A DNA stretch of 64,000 nt. Origin: Aquimarina latercula DSM 2041. GTDB taxonomy: Bacteria > Bacteroidota > Bacteroidia > Flavobacteriales > Flavobacteriaceae. Positions 48,481-57,731 of this stretch are shown here, piece by piece. The translations under genes were made by a program, and so were the position numbers. Each line of letters begins with the position of its first letter. Positions within the stretch are counted from its first letter, which is position 1. Under the pieces are notes generated by a model. The model had not been told where the DNA came from and did no database searches. It saw nothing but the letters and a program-made list of their open reading frames with translations. The stretch covers positions 313,583-377,582 of the forward strand of contig NZ_KE387186.1 in NCBI RefSeq assembly GCF_000430645.1. The letters run 5' to 3'.

Positions 48481-49104
48481 CTAACCAAAAGCTTTTTCAA
48501 TAACCATTAGAATTGAATAATATATATCAAAAGCTATAAATTTCTTTATTTCGGCAGCTTTAATTTTTTTATCAGGGATGTAATAAATTCTTTGCGCTAT
48601 TAAAGAAGTACTAACGTTTCCATCTTGTTCAAGTGTGCTGATTATATTTTGAAAATCATCACTATCACTATTATTTTTAAGACATTGAATTAATCCACCT
48701 CTGTAATTAAATATCAATATTTCTTCTTCTCCTTTTTTGGAAGGGTTTGTGTAGGGAGATGCTTTTTTCGTTGCCTCTTGATTTTCGTAATCACTTAGTT
48801 TTACCCAAATAGAGTTAGGATCACTAGATTTTTTTTTAAAGGTTCTCGCTAATTGGATAGAATTGTTAGATGGTAATTTTCTTAAATCCAGCGATAGACT
48901 TGCAACTTCTGCTAGAAAAGTTCGATACGTTTTTATAGAATCATTTCCGAATTTGTAGTGCGCAAATAAGTCTTTTTCGAAAGAATTAAAGGCTTTGGAA
49001 TAAAGTCCACTGCTATCTACACTTAGACAATTGACACTACTTTGAGAGTGGCCAAATACCGTAATAAGTAAAAATGCTACTAAAGCGATTCTAGATCTAA
49101 TCAT
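48481..49104 (-). CDS. Secreted protein of unknown function between the mutase subunit genes
   Basis: Exported protein of 207 aa. ATG 49113 is possible, but ATG 49104 gives a signal peptide with a normal short basic start (MIRSRIALVAFLLITVFGHS, cut near SQ). The mature part is mixed helix and strand with NSIQLARTFKKKS, SIWVKLSDYEN and EEEILIFNYRGGLIQCLKNN; two cysteines. No catalytic motif or known family recognised. It lies between the two methylmalonyl-CoA mutase subunits, an unexpected place for an exported protein; its spacing to both neighbours (94 and 211 bases) suggests it could have its own promoter. Confidence 0.65.
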   Translation of the reverse strand: MIRSRIALVAFLLITVFGHSQSSVNCLSVDSSGLYSKAFNSFEKDLFAHYKFGNDSIKTYRTFLAEVASLSLDLRKLPSNNSIQLARTFKKKSSDPNSIWVKLSDYENQEATKKASPYTNPSKKGEEEILIFNYRGGLIQCLKNNSDSDDFQNIISTLEQDGNVSTSLIAQRIYYIPDKKIKAAEIKKFIAFDIYYSILMVIEKAFG

Positions 49105-49197
49105 TTGGGGCATCGATTAAGATTTAGTTTTGTTAATTATTTGTTAGTTAAATGTTAATTTCAACGAAAGTTAACAATAAATTATCAATTATTTGCG

Positions 49198-50565
49198 TTA
49201 TACATAGTTTTTCTCTGTTTTTTCGCACAATCTTCTAGTGATAATTGGGTTTATTAACGTTTTTCTTATATTTTTTTCTTTAAATAAAGACTTTTGTAAT
49301 GGTGGAATTACTTCTTTAGGATTTTTATAGGTATTAGCACCTGTTAAAATAATTTCCTCCTTATCAAAAAGTTCTTGCTCTTTATCTGCGCTTTCTTTTA
49401 TTTTTTTCTGAATTGTTCCAGCTTTTAATTGCTTTAAATAACCACCACTTTCTTCAATATTCTTAAATAATGATAGGGCCTTATCCGCTAATTGATTCGT
49501 TAAGCTTTCAATATAATATGATCCAGATGATGGATTGTTTACAATATCAAAATAACTTTCATTTTTTAAGATCAACAATTGATTGATCGCTATTCTTGTT
49601 CCAAAATCATTTTCAAGATTATAAATATCATCATATCTTAAATTATGAATAATATCTGCCCCGCCTAAAACAGCACTCATACACTCCGTTGTTGTACGAA
49701 GCATATTTACATTATAATCTAAAATAGTTTTATTTCTGTGTGAAGGATGTGCGAATATATAACATTTTTTTAACATATTATATTCTTCGGATAAAGAATC
49801 CCATAATATTCTTAATGCTCTTAATTTTGCAATTTCAAAAAAATAATTTCCCCCAATCGCTACTTTAAAAATAACAGGTGTTTTAATAAAAGGATTGTCT
49901 TTTTTACTTTCAAAATAATTAAGGTACTCATTTACGTGAGCCATACCATATGCTAATTGCTGAATCATTGTAGCTCCCGCATTTTGCAGTATACTAAGGT
50001 CTACCGTGATGCTGCTTTTTAAATCAGGATTTTCCGAAACAATACTTTCTAATTTATTATGGTCATCTTTTAGGCTGTCGTACCAATTTCCTGTTTTCCC
50101 TAAGTTTCCAATGATATCGGTTAATAGGTGGATGGAAAGTTTAGATGTAAGAACATGGTTGTTTAACTTATTTGCATAATCCGTTGATAGGAATAAGGTT
50201 TCAATAAAGACAAATACATTAGGGGAAATATTGGATAGTAATGTCGCCGGGTTAATATTTTCATTGGTAATAATAAAATATAGACTCTCCGCTCCTTTTT
50301 TGATTGCAGTTAATGCAGTATTATTTCCTGTAGTTGCATCTTTAACTTCTATCTTTTGAGAATTTTTCCAGGTAGATGGGTGATTTACATTCTTCTGATT
50401 TGGAGTAATATCTTCTTCATTATAGAATGGTTTGACATCTATACCTTCATAAGATTTATATATTAGTGCTTCATTATAGTCAGCACCTTTTAAATCAAAT
50501 TGAATTTTTTGTTTCCATTCTTTCGCAGAAACTTTATCGAAATCATTAAATAAAGTTTTAGTCAT
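49198..50565 (-). CDS. Methylmalonyl-CoA mutase, small subunit
   Basis: Non-catalytic or structural partner of the large mutase subunit, 455 aa. The frame opens at 50619, but ATG 50565 (MTKTLFNDFDKVSAKEWKQK) matches the family start and overlaps the ftsB stop by 8 bases. It has the mutase barrel (FDLKGADYNEALIYKSYEGI, DVKPFYNEED, RALRILWDSLSEEYN, NIVNNPSSGSYYIESLTNQL) but ends after the barrel. The C-terminal cobalamin domain seen in actinobacterial small subunits is missing and the substrate-site residues are diverged. This short form is what I expect in Flavobacteriia. Confidence 0.9.
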   Translation of the reverse strand: MTKTLFNDFDKVSAKEWKQKIQFDLKGADYNEALIYKSYEGIDVKPFYNEEDITPNQKNVNHPSTWKNSQKIEVKDATTGNNTALTAIKKGAESLYFIITNENINPATLLSNISPNVFVFIETLFLSTDYANKLNNHVLTSKLSIHLLTDIIGNLGKTGNWYDSLKDDHNKLESIVSENPDLKSSITVDLSILQNAGATMIQQLAYGMAHVNEYLNYFESKKDNPFIKTPVIFKVAIGGNYFFEIAKLRALRILWDSLSEEYNMLKKCYIFAHPSHRNKTILDYNVNMLRTTTECMSAVLGGADIIHNLRYDDIYNLENDFGTRIAINQLLILKNESYFDIVNNPSSGSYYIESLTNQLADKALSLFKNIEESGGYLKQLKAGTIQKKIKESADKEQELFDKEEIILTGANTYKNPKEVIPPLQKSLFKEKNIRKTLINPIITRRLCEKTEKNYV

Positions 50566-50917
50566 CGTTCTTTTTTTTAGGGATACTGTCTTCGTATTCG
50601 ATAATGTAAATTTCTTCATTATCTCTTTTCATAAAATATTCTTCTCTTGCAAACTTTTCTAGTTCACCGCTATCTTTTAGAATTTTTATGTCCTTTTGAT
50701 CTTTAACAATTTCCTTTTTATAATATTCTTTATTATCCTTTAATTCTTTAATTTCTTGATCCAATTCTCTATGAATAAGCCAAGAATTAGTGTCTAAAAA
50801 TAGAATCCACACTACGAATACCAAAATGATAAGCACATATTTATTAAAAAATATGGCAAAAACAGGAATCAATGAAGGAGTATTCCTAAGCTTTTCGAAA
50901 TAGCGTTGTAGCTTCAA
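50558..50917 (-). CDS. Septum formation initiator family protein (FtsB/DivIC-like)
   Basis: Small bitopic division protein of 119 aa, expected to join FtsL and FtsQ in the divisome. Short basic cytosolic tail, one membrane helix at about 27-43 (YVLIILVFVVWILFL), then a periplasmic coiled coil (about 50-85, ELDQEIKELKDNKEYYKKEI) and the FtsB end motif KFAREEYFMKRDNEEIYIIE. No ATG opens the frame; TTG 50917 gives MKLQRYFEKLRN. It lies 40 bases downstream of udk and overlaps the mutase small subunit by 8 bases, an order I know from other flavobacteria. Confidence 0.85.
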   Translation of the reverse strand: MKLQRYFEKLRNTPSLIPVFAIFFNKYVLIILVFVVWILFLDTNSWLIHRELDQEIKELKDNKEYYKKEIVKDQKDIKILKDSGELEKFAREEYFMKRDNEEIYIIEYEDSIPKKKNDD

Positions 50918-50957
50918 TTTAGATTAAAATATTTATTAGTTTATAAAGGTACAAAAG

Positions 50958-51566
50958 TTAATTCAAGCGTTCTTTCACTATAGTACGAACTATATCAATT
51001 ACTACATTATTATAATTATTATTTGGAATAATTAGATCAGCAAATTCTTTTGTGGGGTCAATAAATTGTTGGTGCATTGGTTTTAGTGTGTTTTGATATC
51101 TATCTAAAACTTCTTCCATATCACGACCTCTCTCTGCAATATCACGTTTTAAACGACGAATTAAGCGTTCGTCACTATCTGTTTGTACATATATTTTAAT
51201 ATCAAACATTTCCCGTATTTTAGGGTTTGTTAGGATTAAAATACCTTCTACAATAATCACTTTACTAGGTTTGGTCAATATAGTTTCTTTAGTGCGGTTA
51301 TGTTCCACAAAGGAGTAAACGGGTTGTTCAATAGTTTTTCCTTTCCTTAAAGCACTAAGATGTTCTCCTAATAATTCAAAGTCGATAGACTGAGGATGAT
51401 CAAAATTAATTTTTGTTCGCTCTTCATATCTAAGATGACTGGTGTCTTTGTAATAAGAATCCTGAGATATGACACATACTTCATTTTCAGGTAATTCGTT
51501 AACAATTTGATTTACTACGGTTGTTTTTCCGCAACCAGTTCCTCCAGCTATACCAATAATTAGCAT
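50958..51566 (-). CDS. udk: Uridine kinase
   Basis: Pyrimidine salvage kinase of 202 aa; phosphorylates uridine and cytidine. The frame opens with TTG 51572; ATG 51566 (MLIIGIAGGTGCGKTTVVNQ) is preferred and places Walker A at residues 8-15. Family motifs are VISQDSYYKDTSHL, INFDHPQSIDFELL, the substrate segment IEQPVYSFVEHNRTKETI, VIIVEGILIL (Walker B) and the lid RLIRRLKRDIAERGRDMEEV. First gene of the udk-ftsB-mutase run. Confidence 0.95.
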   Translation of the reverse strand: MLIIGIAGGTGCGKTTVVNQIVNELPENEVCVISQDSYYKDTSHLRYEERTKINFDHPQSIDFELLGEHLSALRKGKTIEQPVYSFVEHNRTKETILTKPSKVIIVEGILILTNPKIREMFDIKIYVQTDSDERLIRRLKRDIAERGRDMEEVLDRYQNTLKPMHQQFIDPTKEFADLIIPNNNYNNVVIDIVRTIVKERLN

Positions 51567-51662
51567 TCCCAATATTTTTTTGACAAATTTAGAAATACTT
51601 ATTGAGTTATTAAGTTTTTGTGTAAGAGAGTTTTTATAACCTACATGATTAATGAAAAAAAA

Positions 51663-52748
51663 TTATTGAGGATAGCAGATAATTCCAGAGGAAGAATCTT
51701 TCTTAGCACCAGTAACTGATTGTAGGCAGTTTACTTCATTTAGCTCCCTTAAAACTCCCATGAAGGCAAAAATTAATGCTTCTTTATAATCAATGACATT
51801 TTCTTCTGGTATAATGACAGTTGTGTAATTTTGTAATTTTTGTTTTAGGGTTTCTATTAAGAAGTCATTTTTTGCACCTCCGCCAGTTACTAAGATCGAT
51901 GATTTTTTTTTCCCTGTGTTTTTTATTGCGTTTGTAATTTGTTCCGTTATATGATGAACAGATGTGTATAGCAGATTTTCGACAGGTTCATTGGACTTTT
52001 CTATAATTGGTACAATTTTATCTAAGAACCATTCATATCCAAGTGATTTTGGATAAGGACCTTTATAGTATGATAAGTCGTTTAGAGTATTGTATAATTC
52101 TTCGATTAGTTCCCCTGTTCTTGCTATTTTACCTCCATCATCATATTCAAGATCTATAGAATTGCAAATAAGATTTAATAACATATTAGCAGGAGAGATA
52201 TCATAGGCTATTCTTTTTTCATCAAGATCAAACGAAATGTTGCTAATGCCTCCTAAATTAAGGCAAAAATCATATTCATTAAATAATAGTCGGTCTCCTA
52301 TTGGGACTAAGGGTGCGCCTTGTCCGCCAAGAGCTACATCATTAGTTCTGAAATCATAAATTACTTTTAAATTAGAAGTATTAGCGATATGCTGGCCAGA
52401 TCCAATCTGATAGGTTAATCCAATTTCAGGCTGATGAAAAACAGTATGCCCGTGACTAGAAATGAAATCTACAGCTATTGAATTCTTATTGATAAATTTT
52501 GCCACTTGTTTTCCTAGCCAGGTTCCATAGGTATTATGAAATGCTAGTAGATCCGTACTGGGAAGATCTACAGTGTTTTTTAATTTATTCTTAAAATCTT
52601 CAGAGTATGCTATGTTTTCTGTATTGACAATAGAAAATGTCCAAGAGCCCTCGTGTTTTTTTATGTGGCAATAGGCGATATCCAAACCATCTAGTGAGGT
52701 TCCGGACATTAATCCAATTACTTTATATGTTTTATAAAAAGTGGACAT
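51663..52748 (-). CDS. anmK: Anhydro-N-acetylmuramic acid kinase
   Basis: Cell-wall recycling kinase of 361 aa; hydrolyses and phosphorylates 1,6-anhydro-MurNAc to MurNAc-6-phosphate. The frame opens at TTG 52760; ATG 52748 is preferred. Motifs are VIGLMSGTSLDGLDIAYCHI at the N-terminus, SHGHTVFHQPEIGLTYQIGS, DFRTNDVALGGQGAPLVPIG (catalytic Asp), FCLNLGGISNIS and ILVTGGGAKNDFLIETLKQK of the ASKHA fold. It ends with the typical SVTGAKKDSSSGIICYP. It lies alone, 97 bases upstream of the udk operon. Confidence 0.93.
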   Translation of the reverse strand: MSTFYKTYKVIGLMSGTSLDGLDIAYCHIKKHEGSWTFSIVNTENIAYSEDFKNKLKNTVDLPSTDLLAFHNTYGTWLGKQVAKFINKNSIAVDFISSHGHTVFHQPEIGLTYQIGSGQHIANTSNLKVIYDFRTNDVALGGQGAPLVPIGDRLLFNEYDFCLNLGGISNISFDLDEKRIAYDISPANMLLNLICNSIDLEYDDGGKIARTGELIEELYNTLNDLSYYKGPYPKSLGYEWFLDKIVPIIEKSNEPVENLLYTSVHHITEQITNAIKNTGKKKSSILVTGGGAKNDFLIETLKQKLQNYTTVIIPEENVIDYKEALIFAFMGVLRELNEVNCLQSVTGAKKDSSSGIICYPQ

Positions 52749-52793
52749 ATAGGGATGCAAACTACCAAAATATTTTGAACAAAATCACTTTGA

Positions 52794-53546
52794 CTAATTA
52801 TATTTATTTATGTATTGCAGGTCAAGTTTTTCTGTATCGATTTCTAAGATTGCTTTGTTGTAGTAAAAATCTATAATCTCATTTTCTAGATAGTTCTTAA
52901 TGTCGGTAACAGTTTTTTTTCCATAAAGAGAAAATATGTACGCTGCTTCAGCTTTTTTGAATTCTGTTATAAGATCATCGGGATTTTCTACAATATTAAT
53001 GCCTTTATAGCCGTCAAATTTATTCTTCATCCATCGATGACTTGCTAATCTAACCAAACTTTTTCGTCGTTCTTCACTTAAATACTTTATTTCTTTTGTG
53101 TTTGTAGAATCTTCTTTCTTGATTCGATCTACTGCCGTTTTTGCTTTTATGTATTGTCTTTCGAGCTTAAAATCGATACGTTTCATATCTCTTTTAAGTT
53201 TTTCAACAACTTCGTAGAGCGCACCATTATACATGATTACGAATTTCTCATAATTATATAAGGCATCCAGAAACAAAATAGCTTTCTTTTTATATACTCT
53301 TGGAAAAGCTTGTTTTTTGGCGTCAATAAATAGTTCATTAAGTCCAACTTGAATTTCTTCAGGTATTCCAGAGAATTTTGGACTGTTTTTTATAGTTCTA
53401 AGTTGTGCAGTAATTTGTAACCTAGATCCTTTATATAAAATAGATTTGTATTTAAACCGATATCGATTAGGAGAAATGTCGTCTATTTCTTGATTATAGG
53501 CAGAGTAGCCTACTAGAAGTATAACAAAAAATAAGAAGGATTTCAT
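52794..53546 (-). CDS. Secreted helical protein, unknown function
   Basis: Exported protein of 250 aa. Signal peptide MKSFLFFVILLVGYSAYNQ. The mature part is largely helical and very rich in Lys, Arg and Glu (RVYKKKAILFLDALYNYEKF, VVEKLKRDMKRIDFKLERQY, IKAKTAVDRIKKED), ending in strand-like ILEIDTEKLDLQYINKYN. No enzymatic motif or known domain recognised. It lies between anmK and the cytochrome c gene with intergenic gaps of 45 and 149 bases, so it is probably its own unit. Confidence 0.6.
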   Translation of the reverse strand: MKSFLFFVILLVGYSAYNQEIDDISPNRYRFKYKSILYKGSRLQITAQLRTIKNSPKFSGIPEEIQVGLNELFIDAKKQAFPRVYKKKAILFLDALYNYEKFVIMYNGALYEVVEKLKRDMKRIDFKLERQYIKAKTAVDRIKKEDSTNTKEIKYLSEERRKSLVRLASHRWMKNKFDGYKGINIVENPDDLITEFKKAEAAYIFSLYGKKTVTDIKNYLENEIIDFYYNKAILEIDTEKLDLQYINKYN

Positions 53547-53695
53547 AAATATTGATTTCTACACCTATATTTTAAAGTGCATATTTCTGATCTACAAAAG
53601 TAGTAACGTAAATTATGTAAATATTGTTATGTAAAAAAAGAGGTAGGATTGTTTTAGGTTATTAATTAGTTGTCTACACATCTAATATATGAATA

Positions 53696-54160
53696 TTACT
53701 TTTTAATGCTTATAACTTCCTCTATAGTAACCATTTTTTGTTGTTTGTTACCCCAACTGTTCATAATATAATTCATAACATCGGCAACCTCTTCGTCCTC
53801 TAGTCCTAATGAAGTCATGGCGCTATTATATGATTCCCCATTAACTTTAATTGGTCCATTTAGTCCATATTTAATAGAGTGTATGCTTTCTTTACGCTTG
53901 TTAACTAGCCAATCGGAACCTGCTAATGGAGGGAAAATTTTGGGAGTTCCTTTTCCATTAGGTAAATGACATTGCATACAAAAATCCATATAGACTTCTT
54001 TGCCACGAGTAATACTTTTAGATAATTCTGTATCCTGATAATTTAAATTATTGACCGAAATATATGTTCTTGAAGGACTTTCTTGTTTTGCTATGATCGA
54101 AATACAAAATATTATAGAAAGTACTTCGAGAAATAAGATATGCTTGAATCGTTTTTTCAT
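53696..54160 (-). CDS. c-type cytochrome, single heme
   Basis: Periplasmic or membrane-attached cytochrome c of 154 aa. An N-terminal hydrophobic segment (HILFLEVLSIIFCISIIA) acts as signal or anchor. The heme motif is CMQCH (Cys61, Cys64, His65) in YMDFCMQCHLPNGKGTPKIF. Probable axial methionine is in YNSAMTSLGLEDEEVADVMN, followed by the closing YIMNSWGN helix of class I cytochromes. It lies 14 bases downstream of the PQQ-type sugar dehydrogenase and is a natural electron acceptor for it. Confidence 0.88.
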   Translation of the reverse strand: MKKRFKHILFLEVLSIIFCISIIAKQESPSRTYISVNNLNYQDTELSKSITRGKEVYMDFCMQCHLPNGKGTPKIFPPLAGSDWLVNKRKESIHSIKYGLNGPIKVNGESYNSAMTSLGLEDEEVADVMNYIMNSWGNKQQKMVTIEEVISIKK

Positions 54161-54174
54161 TTTATTTAATAAAA

Positions 54175-55296
54175 TTATGATTTCGGAATTATTTTTATAA
54201 TTCCTTTGTTTTCCACAGCAACATAAATATAGCCGTCAGGGCCTTGACGAACATTGCGAACTCTTCCGATATCTTCAATTATTTTTTTTCGTCTTATTAC
54301 TTTGTTGCCATCTAATTCTACTAATTCTAAATATTGAAATTTTAGAGATCCTACTAAAAGATCATTTTTCCAATCTGGATATTTATCACTAGTTACAAAG
54401 TCCATTCCACTAGGAGCGATAGAAGGAACCCAATAATAAACAGGCTGTTCCATTCCTTCTTTACTAGTAATATCGGTAATTGTGGAGCCGCTATAATTAA
54501 TTCCATAAGTAATAACCGGCCATCCATAATTGAAGCCTTTATTGATGATATTAATTTCATCACCTCCTCTAGGACCATGCTCATGTACCCAGATTTTGTC
54601 ATTTGTTGGATGAATAGCCATTCCTTGAGGATTTCTATGCCCATATGAGAAGATCGCTTTTTTGCTACCATTCTCTTTTACAAAAGGATTATCTTTAGGA
54701 ATGCTTCCGTCAGCATGGAGACGATAAATTTTTCCACCATCCTTGGTGATATCTTGCGGGTTTTCATCTCTATTTCCTCTATCTCCAATACTAAAATAAA
54801 GATAACCTTCTTTGTCAAACTCTATTCTTGATCCAAAATGATGGCCTCTCGTAGTATTTGGAGTTCCTTTGTATAGGTTTTCTATAGAGATAAGCTTGTT
54901 GTTTTCTAATTTAGCTCTAATAAGCGCGGTATGTCCTCCTTTTTCTGCTCCTTCTCTTGAGGAGTAAGTAATGTATAACCAACCATTTTTATCGTATTCT
55001 GGATGTATTTCGATATCTAATAACCCTCCTTGATTGCGATTATATACTTCTGGAACATTTTCGATTTTAGTTTTTGTTCCATTTTTATAATGGATTAATA
55101 CACCACTTTTTTCAGTAATGAGCATACTTCCATCAGGAAGCCAAACCATTCCCCAAGGAATTTGTAAATCAGGAATGACAATTTCAGTAGTATAATTTTT
55201 TGGATCAGGATCAATTGAGATATCATTTTTCTTTTCTTGAGCGCAAGAGAAGAGAGTCGATAGCACTGCGGATATACAAAATAAAAGGTTGTTCAT
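54175..55296 (-). CDS. PQQ-dependent sugar dehydrogenase (soluble GDH/aldose dehydrogenase family)
   Basis: Secreted or lipid-anchored six-bladed beta-propeller dehydrogenase of 373 aa. The N-terminus looks like a lipoprotein signal (AVLSTLFSCAQEKKND, Cys18). The mature domain carries the GSDH signature: IPDLQIPWGMVWLPDGSMLI, TEKSGVLIHY, QGGLLDIEIHPEYDKNGWLY, GHHFGSRIEFDKEGYLYFSI with the catalytic His region, GDRGNRDENPQD, FSYGHRNPQGMAIHP, VHEHGPRGGDEINIINKGFN and PSGMDFVTSDKYPDW. It would oxidise aldoses with PQQ and pass electrons on. It lies between a TonB receptor gene (44 bases upstream) and the cytochrome c gene (14 bases downstream). Confidence 0.9.
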   Translation of the reverse strand: MNNLLFCISAVLSTLFSCAQEKKNDISIDPDPKNYTTEIVIPDLQIPWGMVWLPDGSMLITEKSGVLIHYKNGTKTKIENVPEVYNRNQGGLLDIEIHPEYDKNGWLYITYSSREGAEKGGHTALIRAKLENNKLISIENLYKGTPNTTRGHHFGSRIEFDKEGYLYFSIGDRGNRDENPQDITKDGGKIYRLHADGSIPKDNPFVKENGSKKAIFSYGHRNPQGMAIHPTNDKIWVHEHGPRGGDEINIINKGFNYGWPVITYGINYSGSTITDITSKEGMEQPVYYWVPSIAPSGMDFVTSDKYPDWKNDLLVGSLKFQYLELVELDGNKVIRRKKIIEDIGRVRNVRQGPDGYIYVAVENKGIIKIIPKS

Positions 55297-55340
55297 TGTT
55301 TTATTGTGATTTGCACTTGAAAATTACAAATAAAAATTAT

Positions 55341-57632
55341 TTATATTCTATATTTTATGTTAATCCCTCCATACATATTGAAAGGCAATCCTGGATAAAA
55401 ATATCTAGGTTGACTCCCTCCAAATCCCGTCGCATTGATCTGTAGTTGGGATGCATATCGTTTGTCTAAAATATTATTCATTCCGAGAAATAAATCAAAA
55501 GAAATATGCTTATTAATTAAATTTGCATACCCTATTTTTCCGTTTAGTAATTCATATTGATCGCTAAAAACTGTATTGCTATCGTTTGCTGGGATGCTAC
55601 CAACAATCTGAAAATTTAGATTCCCATAGATTCCTTTTTCAGTTATATAATCTATTCCAAAATTAATAACATGTGATGGAGCTCCGGTAAGGTCATTACC
55701 AGAAAAATCATCATCGAGGTCTATAAAATCATCAAATTTATAATTGTTTAGTGTTCCACTTACTTGTAGGTTTAATTGTTTTTTTGATGATTTAATAAGT
55801 TGATAATTAATTGTTCCTTCAATTCCAGTATGAGTTGTTTTTCCTGCATTGATAGCAAAGAAATTGTCTTCTTCGGTTCTCCTCGTAACTAATAGATCTT
55901 TTACTTTTAAGGTGTATAAAGAAAAAGAACCGTAAAGTTTATTTTTCATAAGGTTATATCTAGTTCCAATTTCATAGTTCCATCCAATTTCTGGTTGTAT
56001 TTCTGGATTGAACTCTCCATCTGGTAATAAAGTTTCAGAAGTAGTAGGAGTGGAAAATCCGTGGGCAATGTTTCCAAAAAAGATAACATTAGTATTCAAT
56101 GCATAATTGACACCGATCTTGGGAGATACTATTGGATCAAATTCAAATTTCCCAGAGCTATCATCACCATCTTCTAAAAAATTATCTTCGACATTAAAAA
56201 ATGTTTGATTGAGGTGTATTCCCGCATTGATTTTTAATTTATCTGTTATAGATAAATTTGATTCTACAAAAAGATTGTAATAGTTTCTTCTTTCATTTAG
56301 ATTAGAAAGCTGATCTCCTAAGACACTGCCAGTTCCTGTTGGAAAATCTTGATATAGGTTGTCGAACGTTTTACCTGTATAGAAATCAAAAAATAGTTCT
56401 CCCCCAACGGTCCAATCCCATTTTTTATCAAATAGTCTGGAGTTATGTAGGACTCTGCTTCTAATTCCAACTGAATTAGATTTCTCTTCTAAAATATTAA
56501 AAGGTCTTGGCTCATAATTTTTTCTGAGTGAAGTAAATAGACTTGTATATTGTGAAAAAGATGCATTGTATTGATGTTTCCAAGAAAATCCAAATATTCC
56601 GTACGTAACATCTTCAAATGCCTGAGATTGCCCCCAAGTAAATGCTGCTTGTCTTGGATTATTTTCAAAATCATCTTGGTCTAACGAACTAGGAATACCC
56701 GCTTTTAGATCAACATAACTAGCAATTATCGAAAAATCATTTTTTTTTCCGAGGTATAAAGAAGAAGTTATAGTAGCTGTATTTCTGGTATATTGATTAT
56801 TATCTCGATATCCATCAGAATGGTTGTTACTATATAAAACATTTATACTTGATCTTTTGCCTCCAATAGCTATTTTAGCAACATTTCTCACGAGTCCATA
56901 ACTTCCTAAGGATGTTGATAGCGAAGTTTCTATACCTTTATTTGTAATAAGTTCAGGTTTTAATAGAATAGTACCACCTAAGCCAACACCATAACTACTA
57001 GATGATGGTCCTTTATGGATATCAATCCTAGAGATGGATCCTAACTCTAGATCTTCAATAGATGATTCTCCATTACCATCAGTTAAAGGAATATCTCCAA
57101 AATAAGTTCTGATATTGGCAGTACCGAATAAATTTCTCGCACCGATACCTCGGATAGTTATTCTATTTGTATTTAGAGTACCATTTTGCATAAGAACTCC
57201 AGGGACTTTATTAAGAATTGGATGTAGCTCAATCGTATTACCTCTATTAATGTCTTGTGTATTAAGAATAGTTATGGCATCTGTAGCATATTTTTTTTGT
57301 AAAGGAATTGATTGCGTGTTAATGAAAACTTCTTGTAATTCATTTACTTTAGTTTCGATAGGTATAATTAAATACTGTTTCTCTAGGGCTGTAATTATTT
57401 TACTTTGGTAACCTGTAAACGAAATTTCAATATTTCCAGAACTGATTATTTCGAATTTACCTAGTTCATTGGATAGTACTTTTTGACCTGTTTTTATATC
57501 TAATATGCTGGCATTACTAATCGGGAGTAATGTTATTTTATCTATAATCAGTCCAGAAATTTCTACTTGAGCTTGAATACTATAGGTAACGAAAAGGAAA
57601 AGAAGTAATATTGTTTTTCTCAAAAGGTGCAA
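55341..57632 (-). CDS. TonB-dependent receptor (siderophore/metal-chelate type)
   Basis: Outer-membrane receptor of 763 aa. No ATG is available: TTG 57632 or TTG 57623 (MRKTILLLFLFVTYSIQAQ, the more typical signal) must start it. A carboxypeptidase-like beta domain spans about 23-105, the plug about 115-225 (LHPILNKVPGVLMQ, RITIRGIGARNLFGTANIRT, DIPLTDGNGESSIEDLELGS, DIHKGPSSSSYGVGLGGTIL). The rest is the barrel with GYRDNNQY, IAHGFSTPTTSETLLPDG and EIGWNYEIGTRYN, the conserved TonB_dep_Rec block. It resembles FecA/FhuA-type receptors rather than SusC. It is followed by a PQQ-type dehydrogenase and a cytochrome c, so its ligand may be PQQ itself or a redox-active chelate. Confidence 0.88.
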   Translation of the reverse strand: MHLLRKTILLLFLFVTYSIQAQVEISGLIIDKITLLPISNASILDIKTGQKVLSNELGKFEIISSGNIEISFTGYQSKIITALEKQYLIIPIETKVNELQEVFINTQSIPLQKKYATDAITILNTQDINRGNTIELHPILNKVPGVLMQNGTLNTNRITIRGIGARNLFGTANIRTYFGDIPLTDGNGESSIEDLELGSISRIDIHKGPSSSSYGVGLGGTILLKPELITNKGIETSLSTSLGSYGLVRNVAKIAIGGKRSSINVLYSNNHSDGYRDNNQYTRNTATITSSLYLGKKNDFSIIASYVDLKAGIPSSLDQDDFENNPRQAAFTWGQSQAFEDVTYGIFGFSWKHQYNASFSQYTSLFTSLRKNYEPRPFNILEEKSNSVGIRSRVLHNSRLFDKKWDWTVGGELFFDFYTGKTFDNLYQDFPTGTGSVLGDQLSNLNERRNYYNLFVESNLSITDKLKINAGIHLNQTFFNVEDNFLEDGDDSSGKFEFDPIVSPKIGVNYALNTNVIFFGNIAHGFSTPTTSETLLPDGEFNPEIQPEIGWNYEIGTRYNLMKNKLYGSFSLYTLKVKDLLVTRRTEEDNFFAINAGKTTHTGIEGTINYQLIKSSKKQLNLQVSGTLNNYKFDDFIDLDDDFSGNDLTGAPSHVINFGIDYITEKGIYGNLNFQIVGSIPANDSNTVFSDQYELLNGKIGYANLINKHISFDLFLGMNNILDKRYASQLQINATGFGGSQPRYFYPGLPFNMYGGINIKYRI

Positions 57633-57731
57633 TTTTGATCAAATATCGGGAACTAATTATGTATTGGTTCTTAAAAATAACTTATAATTGCTGCTAAATC
57701 AAAAAATGAAATCAATTAAATAAGTTATTAA

